Source: Cryptomeria japonica | Lineage: Eukaryota; Streptophyta; Pinopsida; Cupressales; Cupressaceae | Direction of reading: 5' to 3' | NCBI RefSeq assembly: GCF_030272615.1 | Contig: NC_081407.1 | Span: 146,009,744-146,073,743, forward strand | DNA: 64,000 bases | Shown here: positions 42,990 through 53,273 of the stretch, in pieces | Layout of the letters: every line of letters begins with the position of its first letter | Numbering within the stretch: position 1 is the first letter of the stretch | The notes under the pieces: model-generated | Database searches by the model: none | What the model saw: the letters and a program-made list of their open reading frames with translations, nothing else | What the model was told of the DNA's origin: nothing | Made by a program: the position numbers and the translations under genes

Positions 42990-43272
42990 ATCAAGAAGTG
43001 CCACATAATGGCTAGTACTTGTCATCTTTGTAGTATTGCAATAATAAACAAATTGTCTAGTTAATAGATGAGTTACAAAATATCAATTTAGACATACATT
43101 TCAACAATAAATTGAAATTAAAAGTATATTATCTCTAACTATTGTTGAAAAATTTATTGTTGAAACGTATGTCCAAATTGATATTTTATAACTCAACTAT
43201 TAACTAGACATTTTTTTCATTATTGCAATACTATAAAGACGACAAGTACTAATCACTACATGGAACTTATTA
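42990..43272. mobile_element. Foldback MITE-like element, about 280 bp
   Basis: Long imperfect terminal inverted repeats of about 110 nt each: 42996-43023 pairs with 43241-43268 (GCTAGTACTTGTC against GACAAGTACTAATC), and the pairing continues inwards (GTCTAGTTAATAG with CTATTAACTAGAC, ACAATAAATTG with CAATTTATTGT-like text). A short central spacer of about 50 nt separates the arms. It encodes nothing. Target duplication is not clear by eye. Confidence 0.75.
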
Positions 43273-45369
43273 AAACTTAAATGACATAATCTTTCTATAA
43301 ATCTTAATACAATTATAAATTATATTAAATTATATCATTCTAATCCATTTAATTTTTAATTATTTTAATTAATTATATTTTACTTGTTATTTCTATAATT
43401 CTATATATTTCTTAACTTTTAATATATTTTAAAAATATTAAGTAGTCTACTTATATACTATAATTTTCTATTCTCTAAAATCTCATTATCAAATTTAAAA
43501 CAAAACTTAAAATTCCTAAACTCTCTCATATTATATAGACATGAATCATCTCTAATATATTAAAAAAAAATTATTATATTTTTACATAAAGGCATGGTCT
43601 ATTTATAATTTTATATATTTTTTCAAAATCTAGTATTTTCTTCCTTATATCTAATCATCTTTGTAATGATGTTTTCTTATAAACTTCTTCCAACCATTCA
43701 TTCTATTTTTAACACAATTTCGCTTTTTTTAGATATAAGGAAATAATATTTTTTACTTTTCTATTTCCAATATGTTTGTCTATAAAAATTTAAGTACTAT
43801 CATCTTCACCTTTGGCATTAAAAAGTAAATGAACTTAAAAAAATTATGCATAAAACCTTATTCTTAATATAATCATAACTTTAAGTGTAACTTTAATTGA
43901 ACCCTTATAAAATTGTATCCTAAATTTAACCCTAACATGAGTTGAACTTAATTATACACCAAATCTAACTATAACCTGTACCCTAATGTTGACCAAAATC
44001 TTAATCTTAAAATCATAAGCCTAACCTAACAATTTAACTCTTGATAGGAAAGACAAAGTACATATTGACATATATATTACATTAATAAATTGAACTCTTT
44101 TATAATAAAATTATTATCTTTGACTTTTTTAACTGAACATAGTAATCTAGGGTGAACAAAGTAATTTATGATGAATAGAGTTACCAATAGACACCTAGTT
44201 ATATGGCATTGCACATCATTAAGTGAATGATTGATTAATAATAAATGAAGATTTTATTTAAATATATTTTTAATAAATTTATTTATATAAAATATATTAT
44301 AAAGATATATCTTTAATTAAAGTAAGACTTGTATAGTATAGTATGTAAGCATTAGATGCGAAATTGAAAAAAAAAATTGTATAGGGAAGAGAGAAAAACT
44401 ATTTTCTATAATAGTGAGACAAAATATGATTTTTTGCTTTTTCATTTTTAATATTTTTTTTGACTTACATACCATTATTTATTTAGAATTAAAGTTTATA
44501 AATGTAATTGAATCAAACAATAACATAAAAGGATTAATTTAATATTAATTCATTAATGGATTGAAGTTTGTGAAAATTTATTTGTTAAAAATATTAAATA
44601 GAAAAGAAATAGTTAAAGTTAAGATATTATATTATATTATTATATGCATCTTTTCTAGTATTATATTATTATTATAAAATATTCAATTAAATTATTTTCA
44701 TTATATTTAAGAGAATTATATTACTAAATTTTACCCTAATCTAACTTTTATATTTTTAATGTCTTATATATTATATATTAATTTTTAAAAAGTTAAAAAA
44801 AATTCTTGAAATTTAATATATTTTTAAAAAGTTTTAGAATTTGTCAAATATTTGTTTATGGATGTGTAAAATAAATTTCATAAGAAAATTTAAACATGTT
44901 AAATATTATTTTAACGTACCTAAAAAATTGTCTAAACAAATTCATGTAAATTTTCCAAGTCAACTAGATTGGAGAAAAATAATTATATTTTAGAAATTTA
45001 AAAATCATGCATCTTAACTTTATAAAAATTAAAAAACATAGAATAAAACATAGTTCTAATTAATGAAGAAACAATTGAATAATAATGAGTTAAAAAAAAA
45101 TAATATAATCAATATAATACCAGACTAACAGCAAATACTAATTAAGTAATAATAACTTGAAAAATACTTTAATCCCACTACCCATTCAAAGGTTAATATG
45201 CTCACAAATCTAATTAATAAACACAATTTTTTTTCTACACGCAAGTGCACACAATTTTTATACTAATGTAATGAATACTAATAAAACTGATAGGGACAAC
45301 TAATTCTAGAAAGGAGGAGAATCAAGAAACTCATAAGCATGCGTTTAAACAAAAGAAATTGGCAAGGGA
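43273..45369. other. Very AT-rich DNA, no gene
   Basis: No open frames or motifs of note. A stretch at 43880-44040 has scattered telomere-like words (TTAACCCTAAC, TACCCTAATG) but no array. The end (45090-45310) resembles 25880-26050 upstream of copy A. Confidence 0.7.
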
Positions 45370-46277
45370 AGTCGACAATGAAATGAGCGACGACATAGTT
45401 AGATTTGGCATGCTCACGTTATTTATAATTGACATCATCACAATTGTAAGTCTCCAAATTTCTTTTCGTGCCGATTACTTTACGTGGATTTCTGGAATAT
45501 GTCATTGCTTACAACTAGTTTGAACAAAACTTTTTTTTATCTTTACTTTAAAATAAATGTAACCGGTGTGTTAAAGATATTTTTTTTGAAATGGTTGGCT
45601 TTAACTTTTTTTTTTAAGGGAATTTAAAGTTAGATCGAATATATAAAGAATAGCAGTTTAAAAAGCGAAAAAAAGTTTCAAATAAAAAGAAATAAAGAAT
45701 AGCAGTTCAAATAGGAGTTCAAAAAGGAGTTGCGAATAAGGAAAAATTTATGAAAGTATCTTTATCTTATTTGTGTTATTTGTGAATAATCTGATAACAT
45801 AATTTGTTTGCCTTACTTGTGAAGGATCCAGTCACAAATCATAATTTGTGTGCAAGATATATACTTCACTTTTTTAAGTTTTTATATATATATATGACTT
45901 GGTGATTCAAATTATTTTTATTATATTATATATATTTTGTATTCTCTTCTATTTTTTATTATTTCAATAAATTTGATGATTCACCTTCATTTTTGTGCTG
46001 CAGATGTGAGCACTGCAACCTTTTACGGTCTTCCACATGTCCTTAAATATGACTAAGAAATTTAGAATCTTTCAACTTCACCATAAATCAAGAACCCATT
46101 AACCAATAAGACTCCATTTAACCTACTATCATTTACGATTATGACCAATGAAAATTTTATTTGAAAATGTAAGTGTTGGACTGGGCATTTTGCCGACGAA
46201 GGGGTTTCTGAAATTTTGAATTTGTTAATGTATGGCTGATATTTTTAATGTATTGTTTTTGTATGTGCAGAGTCTGA
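45370..46277 (+). pseudogene. EG45/PNP-like copy B: start and exon 2 lost
   Basis: The promoter block 45370-45540 matches that of copy A, and GTGTGCAAGATATAT plus TTTATATATATA (45881-45892) matches copy C. Exon 1 remnant: about 45950-46042, with TTCATTTTTGTGCTGCAGAT and CTGCAACCTTTTACGG; the ATG is gone and the donor GTAAG has become TTAAA. Exon 2, about 300 nt in copies A and C, is absent: sequence passes directly to intron-2-like text at about 46106 (CAATAAGACTCCATTT). Intron 2 and the acceptor are kept, with the exon 3 equivalent at 46271-46277 (A GTC TGA). The copy cannot encode the barrel domain, so it is a deletion pseudogene of the tandem family. Confidence 0.8.
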
Positions 46278-47530
46278 TGCAGCAGAATTGCTCGCCAAGT
46301 TAAAGTTAAAGTTATGCGCAGCAAAAGCAAAGATCGATGTAGATCTACATTATGTAATTAATGTTCCGAAGGGAAAATAAATAAAGTATTCATGTTACTT
46401 TGTTTCTTACTGCCTCTTTAAGGCATAAGTTTATTATTATTTTGTCGTGTGATCTTTAAATGGAAGTTTGGGGTTATATTAGCAATAAAATATATAAAGA
46501 TCATAGAATTCATTAAATATTTGTGTTTTCGATAAGGGGTTAAAAATTATTTAAATGGAAGTTTGGGGTTATATTAGCAATAAAAAATAGAAAGATCATA
46601 GAATTCATTAAATATTTTTGTTTTCCATAAGGGGTTAAGAATTATTATTAGTTGATTGTGTTTTAAGATAGCTTACACATTTCGTGTGATTTTAAGATGG
46701 GTTGCTTGTATCATTTTGCATCTTTGCACATTTGTTCATTTGCCTAAGGATTACGAGATGGTAAAGCGTAAGGCCATTGCATGTTGCATCTTACTAGACA
46801 TATTGGACAATTGTTCTTCCCACTATGCAAGATGGTGGGAAGATTATTAAAGGGATGGGCCAATCACTCTAAAATGATTGTATTTTTTTGGGTCATTTAT
46901 CAATATAGGAATTTCTATGACAAAGCTTGCATTTTCATTCTCAGAACCAATTTAGATATGGTGGAGAAAATAGGAAGGGTGGGAAAAAAGCAAGAAATTA
47001 GTCATGGTACATATTTAGAAAGAAAACACGCAAAAGTAAGGAGGAGATTGGTAAAGTGGTAGAGAACTTTATGGAAAAGAAATGAATAATTCTAGTTGCT
47101 TTGAATGTGGAGTTTTGTAAAGAAGTGTTGGAATGTCATGTGTTGGTTTCATAAAAAACAATGAGTTCACTACTTCTCTATGTAGGATAAACTATAGGGA
47201 AAATGAATGTTCTCAATATTATAAAGGTACTTAGTTGTGCAACGATGATATTTATGACAACTTGCGATTTTATGAAGATGTTTTAGGGACTAATAATTAG
47301 AATGAAGCTTTTCATGACCACTATTTAGATCACTCTTGTCATTTCATAAATGGGTTGGAAAAATGTGCTATAGCTGAAAATAAAGAATATGTGTACTCAA
47401 TTTATAATTGACTACTACTATGGTTTAGGGAAATCTTTGTCTATAGAGAAATAAAATAGTGTAATGATGTTAGTGATGTTTAAGCTTGTTTAGGTCATTC
47501 GAGGTTTATGTAATTTGATTCTAGTGATAA
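46278..47530. repeat. 3' flank of copy B with internal 95-bp tandem duplication
   Basis: Collinear with 32122-33300 downstream of copy A. Within it, 46456-46550 and 46551-46645 are tandem copies of a 95-bp unit beginning TTAAATGGAAGTTTGGGG. Open frames at 46656-47062 are not conserved between the two flanks and are not called as genes. Confidence 0.7.
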
Positions 47531-47589
47531 TAACTTTCTCTATTGGAAAATTTTCTAGACATGATGGTTCTATGAAAAGTAGATTCAAT

Positions 47590-47990
47590 TTATAAAATGA
47601 TAAATATAATTTTTTTACACATGATAAAAATAAATATGATAAATTCAATTTTCTTCGCCTTATTTACACATAAGTTGGTTATTATTTGTTGCATAATATT
47701 TATATAGGAGTTTTGTGCTATATTAGCAATATTAAATAGAAATATTAAATGAAACATAATTAAATATTTGTGTGTTTGATAAGAGGCAAGCTTACTATTT
47801 CTTGGTGTCTTAGAATAGTTATAAAATGTTAAACAATGTTTGATAGTTGGCATGCGATTATAAAATGTTTGTCTTGAATAATTTCATACCTCTATACACT
47901 TATTTATTTGATTAAAAATTATGAAATGACAATGTGTAAGGTCATTACATGTTCCATCTTAATAGGCATACTTATGTCATAACCAAACTT
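47590..47990. repeat. Remnant of a fourth PNP-like unit (3' flank only)
   Basis: Resembles 46420-46800 and 32270-32510: GTTTGATAGTTGGCAT(G/A) and AAGGTCATTACATGTTCCAT against AAGGCCATTGCATGTTGCAT. No exon sequence accompanies it, so it is a partial duplicate or the remains of a deleted copy. Confidence 0.6.
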
Positions 47991-48059
47991 TTATGAATTT
48001 AATTATTAAATAATTAGACATGGATAAAATAGTTGGAATAAAAATTTCATGTGTTGAAT

Positions 48060-49675
48060 TTTGATTATGTAGGGGAGGAGATTTTCCCCCTCCAAGATGA
48101 TAAATCTTAGAAGGCAAATCTATCTGACACTACCTCTTCGAATAGGCACTAAGATGAGCCAGGGGATAACAAGTAACTACACTAACTAAAAACGTAGAAT
48201 TACAACATAGAAATGATAAATATATAAAAAATAAATTCATAGAACAATGCAATATCAAAAGCAGGTTATACCTTCTAGATGGGGAGCTCTCAAGTTTAGT
48301 ATGCAAGCGCGGGACACAAACAACAGCGTGGCACACCGTAGTCCGTAGGATCCGCAAACAAAGATAGTCCCAGAAATAGACTTGCGCGTAGTCCTTTACA
48401 TGCAGAACATGTACATCACCTACACACACTGAGATGGGGAAAATTGTCGAGGTTGTATAGGGGCCTGCCTCTGTTAGACCACTGTTTAGGTGTTTCCACC
48501 ACCATGGACAGCGAGATAGATAGATTGAAAAAATAAATTGGAACTTGGTAAATTGGAAAATAAATGCAAAAGGAAACTAAACTTCGTTTAAAAGAAGCTA
48601 ACTCCTATTGCATGCAATAAATATTGGAAGATATTAGAATATTGGAAATAAATATTTAACAATGCAAAGGACGCATTGCATGTGAATGACACGTGTTGTT
48701 TGTACGATGAGTTGTTGGTGACGTGGCAGACTATGTGGTGCTATGGCCACTGACATGTCTGTTGATTTGGCAGAACATGTGTCATACAACAGGGTAATGT
48801 GCCTCGCTGACTGTGCAAGTATGACGCTGACTGGGCACTGACGTGGCGAATGGGATGGTGCCACGTGTCGGTTGTTGATTGAGCAGAGGGCAGGTGGGTG
48901 AGGTCACGTGGATGAGTGGAGAGATGCCATGTGGCATGACCTTGTGTTGCGTTGGTGTCCATATCACTTGTCGTGTTGTTGATGTGACCACTTAGAGAGA
49001 ATGCACGGGCAACCAGCAGGTAGATCGCGGGTGTCGGTAAACTACTGCTGACGGGAGGACATTGAGGACGTTGGGGGTCGAGCATCGTCGGAGCAGCATC
49101 GTCGGGAGGGTGGTCAACGTAGACAGGAGTTGAGAGGAAGATGACAGGGGGAGTCGCCGGAAGAGTGGAAACCGGGTACCGGAGCAGGAAGCAGTGCCGA
49201 AAGATGAAGACCGACGAGAAGGAACACTGGTGGGGCTGGGACAGTAGCGTGCCCAAGAAAATATATGGGCACTCGAAAAACATGCAAATGGTACAACAGG
49301 GTTTGGGGGGTTTAAGTACCCCCCCGTAAAAAAATATATTGTTTTTCCTTTTTTTTTCAAATCAAAGTTTTTTAAATAAGCCCCCCCCCCCAAAAAAAAA
49401 CTGCGATTTATGATGAAATATTAAATAAAAATTTAAATTTTTTTTGCAAAATCGTTCCGTACTGCCCAAATTCAACAAAATTTTTCCTCCAAGCCTGAAA
49501 TTGACTTTTCACCAAATATAAGTGAATTTATAGTCAAAATTCATGGAAATGACCACCTAGACATGATGGCAAGGTCGGATCTAGTCTAGGATGCCTCCAA
49601 AAAATGCTACTCCTCAGATCTGCCTCTTGATGTCCTTCAAAATCTCTTCAAAGACAAATCAATGAAGCTCTAATG
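48060..49675 (-). mobile_element. Probable internal part of a minus-strand LTR element, truncated
   Basis: On the minus strand this region follows the LTR and PBS at 49676-50207. It contains a long Pro/Thr/Ser/His-rich open frame (49283-48741) without a known domain, and a purine tract TTGGAGGGGGAAAA near 48090-48077 that could be a polypurine tract. No Gag, protease, integrase or RT motif is visible and no 3' LTR was found. It may be a non-autonomous or truncated element, or several fused pieces; C11 and A9 runs at 49382-49401 look like a junction. A cluster of five ACGTG words lies at 48691-48910. Confidence 0.35.
48691..48910. promoter_or_regulatory. Cluster of ABRE/G-box-like ACGTG motifs
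   Basis: ACGTG occurs at 48691, 48721, 48841, 48863 and 48906; three are full ABRE cores ACGTG(G/T)C. The stretch is markedly GC-richer than its surroundings. Regulation by bZIP factors is only inferred. Confidence 0.4.
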
Positions 49676-49687
49676 GCTCTGATACCA
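49676..49687 (-). other. Primer-binding site (minus strand)
   Basis: The plus strand reads GCTCTGATACCA, the complement of TGGTATCAGAGC, directly abutting the TG of the LTR at 49688. Confidence 0.9.
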
Positions 49688-50207
49688 TGTGAGATTTAAT
49701 ATAGGATAAGAATAGAGAGATATACAATGAATAGCTGAAGAGCTCAATGAAAAGTACAAAATAGAGAGATAAAATATAGGATAAGAATAAATGGTATTCT
49801 CATCAATAGATAAATAATCAATTGTTGTTCAATAGTTATATACAATGAATATGAGCTTGCATATATAGGCAAGACAATATGGATATGTGAGCACACAAAC
49901 ATGACATGTGACTCAATAAGAAACAAGGGTAGGTTGGAAATAGGTGTGGTAGGTAGGAGAAACAATAAAATATTCCACATGAGGTAGATCACCCACCGAA
50001 GGTGGAATTATCACTCCACAATAAATGGATATGATAGAGTAGTAACAAGATCACACCATAAAAGGTGGAAATTCTCCTACACACACTATCTCAATGTGGC
50101 ATAAACACCCAAGTGTCTCATACCCAAACTACTATGAAATGCATTATCGTAAGTAAACTTAAGTAAGGTGTAATAATATCCAACATGAATAATTAATTAC
50201 ACCAACA
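49688..50207 (-). repeat. LTR of a minus-strand retrotransposon (520 bp)
   Basis: The plus strand runs TGTGAGATTT...ACACCAACA, i.e. TGTTGGTGT...AAATCTCACA on the minus strand. An exact PBS sits on its inner side. Its outer end at 50207 breaks into the Gag frame of another copia element, so it inserted there. No second LTR is found in the window. Confidence 0.8.
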
Positions 50208-50411
50208 AAAAGAGCTTTGTTATCCTTCTTTCTATCTTCTTTCAGCTGATTTTTTCTGTTGTGGTGTCCATGTATTGAATGTATTCTAATCAATAGGTTC
50301 TATGTATCCACCTTCCACAAATTCCCAGAGATCTTGGGATAAAAGTAGGGTATTCATCTTGATACTCCAATAATCATAGTTTTCTCCAGTAAACAATTCA
50401 AGCTGAAATGC
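50208..50411 (-). pseudogene. gag: Copia Gag N-terminal fragment, cut by an LTR insertion
   Basis: Minus-strand translation from 50411 gives AFQLELFTGENYDYWSIKMN, then LLLSQDLWEFVEGGYIEPID, TAG at 50288-50286, WTPQQKKSAERR, a second TAG, then KKDNKAL up to the LTR border at 50208. The GENYDYWSIKM and SQDLWEFVE-type motifs are the hallmark start of many plant copia Gag proteins. It belongs with the PBS at 50450-50460. Confidence 0.8.
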
Positions 50412-50449
50412 TAACCTGCAACCTGCACAATCAAAATTCTTGCAACCTA

Positions 50450-50830
50450 CTCTGATACCAAATGAAAGACTTATGATAAAATTGATAGATACTCAAAAGA
50501 CAGATAAAAAAATATTCAGCTGAAAGACTGCAAAAAAATAAATTACATATGAAAAACTTGAATGCCTATGCCAACTGATATTGAAAAGCTTCCTAGCAAT
50601 TATAATTACATGACAATGTCTTATAGATGACTGATCTCCAACACTGATAAGAGAAAAAACAATAAAACAAAGCTAAAATCTGAAAAAAATATTTAAAAAC
50701 TGTTCTAAAAGCTAAAACTCTATCTTAACAATCTTGGCAGTTTTACGAACTGCTGAATCACTAAAGCAAACAATCGAAATAAAACTGTTTTATTTAGGAA
50801 AAAAAAAAAAACTAAAACCAGCATAGCATA
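50450..50830 (-). repeat. PBS and LTR of the older minus-strand copia element
   Basis: CTCTGATACCA at 50450-50460 is the complement of a TGGTATCAGAG primer-binding site. The LTR starts about 50463 (TGAAAGACTT); its outer end is unclear and probably lies near 50820-50830. Confidence 0.6.
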
Positions 50831-50877
50831 TCCTTCCAGAAGATCATTAATTCTTATCTTCAGATAAATGTACACAT

Positions 50878-52149
50878 GATTGGCTACAACTCATTTTTGG
50901 CCACCGATCATCTATGAATCATTTTTAGCTCTTCGTGGCCTGCCTTACAACTTGTCCCTTAAGTGTGGTCGAGGAAGACATCTAACCTCGCTTGGATGTT
51001 AGTTTCATTATATTACCTAAATTCCCACAAGTTTTCAATGTTTGAAATGTAGATTCCATCATCGCTAGAGCTAACAGTTAATCATAATTGAAAGTGGAAC
51101 GAGAAAAAACCAGGTCGCGATCTTGGTAAGAGTATACTTTTTTCTCATAATATCAATAAAATGTTCTTGGTAAGATCATACTTTTTTCTTTTAAAAGTTG
51201 TGCGCTACTCCTTAGATCATAGGGCTGCCTAGCGGCCGCCCCACGATCTTTGAGACTTGCAAGGAACTTAATCCCGGAACACAAGACATTTTTTTAAGTT
51301 AAAGGTTGCCGTTTGGTACTCTTTGACAATGACGGTCGCTTTGCTTTGGCAATATTGTCTCTCTCTCCTCTCCTTTGTGCGTTTGTGCTAAGCCACCAAA
51401 CATGACCTCATGACACACATGCTGCCATTTCATCTCAGCACATTATAAGCATGTTTTCAAGGAGTTTTTTTTTCCCTCGACTGGATAATGTTTCCAAAGA
51501 TGACATTTTTATGTTGTCAATATTTCTGTAATGAGATATTTTCTAAAGAATATTTTTATTATCCTTTTATAAAGAATTAGTATGAGAATATATTTTTTAC
51601 AGACCAACTCAATAATTATTAAGATTATAGTGAAATCTAGAAAGGAACAATATCTAGGTTGATAATAAATATGCGTGTGGGTCGCCTCCCAATGGGAAGG
51701 TAAGTCAACGAATCAGAGAAGCAAATTTACCAACGATCGAAACATATCAATAACAGATGTAATTCGGCATTACAAAAGATTCGGCATGTTACGTAATTAA
51801 CAATAGAATGAACAAATGCCAACGATGTAATCACAATTATTTTAAGTGTATAGATTACTTTTCCTTGCCTTCTACACTATGCCTTCCCGTGCAGGCAGTT
51901 TCAACAAACGATTTTAATTTGTATTTATGTATGCAAAAGTCAAAAGTTTGGTTTCTATCGATCAGAAAGGTTGCCCTCAAAAGATACCCTAACTTCTGGG
52001 AATGGGATTCCAAGCATCAAATACCATTTTGCTTCCTAATGACGCAATAATATGCGTTGTGGGCAAGATATATTCTGTTCACTCTTCTTTGTTTATATAT
52101 ATCAGTCTATAATATAACTCAACATGTGACCCAGTATTTCAACGCAACC
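50878..52149 (+). promoter_or_regulatory. Upstream region and promoter of PNP-like copy C
   Basis: 50878-50990 resembles 22985-23130 upstream of copy A. A TATA-like TTTATATATATC at 52092-52103 lies about 50 nt before the ATG, preceded by GGGCAAGATATAT (also seen at copy B) and followed by TGTGACCCAGT (also at copy A). The remaining sequence has no other gene I can support. Confidence 0.6.
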
Positions 52150-52968
52150 ATGAAGACACATGCAATCATATTTGTTACAATTTCAATAAGTTTGGTGTTA
52201 CTGCTTCATTTTTGTGTCGCAGATGTGGGCACAGCAACCTTTTATGGTGCTCCTTATGTCCGTAAGTGTCATTAACTTTAATAAAGCATTTCATCAATAC
52301 CTTTTATTTCTCTTTTGATTGTAATATAAGGGCCTCTGTTTTGATATTGTTTATGATTATAATAAGTTGGTAAGTGGTATGATCTGTTTTTTTCATGCAA
52401 GACCACCTTGCGAGGAGGCAGATGGAAAAGGACATTTTAACACGAACTGTAATAAAATTAATGCTTCTACATTGAATTTTATTGGGTTTTGCAGCAACAT
52501 CGTGCTATGGATACAATCAGAGGCAATTTCCAGCAGGCAATCTTTTTGGAGCGGCTAATGATGCAATTTGGGACAACCAGGCAGCCTGCGGAAGGAAGTA
52601 CAGAATCAGATGCTTGAGTGGAACAAGTAATGAAAGAGTTAATCCATGCAGAAAAAGATCACTTGTGGTAAAGATTCTGGATTACTGCTCTTCCTCTGGC
52701 TGCGATAATGGCGATGCAACTTTTCATTTATCTGCCGATGCGTTTTCTCACATTGCTCTTTCCTCTGCTAAAAAAATTAACGTCGAATATGAGCAGTAAG
52801 ACTCCATCTACAAACCTGTCATTTACAATTATTACAAATGAAATTTTACGCTAAAATCTGTATATTGGGTGACTTGGGATTTTGTAGGCGAAGGGGATTC
52901 TGAAATTTTGAATCTGTTCATGTATGGCTGATGTTTTGTTGTTTTGTGTTTGCATGCACAGAGTGTGA
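52150..52968 (+). CDS. EG45-like / plant natriuretic peptide-like secreted protein, copy C (intact)
   Basis: Three exons: 52150-52261, 52495-52795 and 52962-52968, all with GT-AG borders; 420 nt, 139 residues. Exon 1 gives a signal peptide (MKTHAIIFVTISISLVLLLH, then FCVA) and the mature start DVGTATFYGAPYV. Exon 2 completes PTSCYGYNQRQFPAGNLFGA, AACGRKYRIRCLSG, NPC, LDYCSSSGCDNGD and FHLSADAFSHIA. Exon 3 adds only A GTG TGA, giving the ending VEYEQV. Without the last splice the frame would stop one residue earlier (VEYEQ). The protein is a single RlpA/expansin-like double-psi beta-barrel with six cysteines, the size typical of PNP-like and citrus blight p12-like proteins. Such proteins are apoplastic, with no known enzyme activity, and are linked to water and ion balance and stress. 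Copies A and B are its tandem relatives. Confidence 0.9.
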
Positions 52969-53268
52969 TAAAGCAGAATTCCTCACGAAGTTCCAGTTGT
53001 GGGTACCTTTAGCTACCTGTGATTGTAGCTTAACATTACCATTCCTATGTTTGCATGATAGAGTTCTACACTATGTAATAAGCATGGTTTGCAGTGTCCA
53101 CAAGAGGGTCTTGCCCAATACTATTTTAATTTTATATCTTGGTCATTTGATTTTTCCTATATATTACCAGGGTATGGAGTTTCCACAAGAGGGTCTCACA
53201 TATTATCATATTTGTTTTATCTTAAAATTGCAAGAGCGAGTTGAAGGAACTTGTTGGAATCAAACTAG

Positions 53269-53273
53269 TGGTA
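53269..53273. repeat. Target-site duplication of the SIRE-like element (TGGTA)
   Basis: TGGTA at 53269-53273 is repeated exactly at 61386-61390. Confidence 0.92.

Noticed and set aside
43880-44040. Interstitial telomere repeat
   Set aside because: Only scattered TTAACCCTAAC-like words, no tandem array of the plant TTTAGGG unit.
46656-47062. Two overlapping plus-strand frames downstream of copy B
   Set aside because: Not conserved in the homologous flank of copy A; chance frames in duplicated non-coding DNA.
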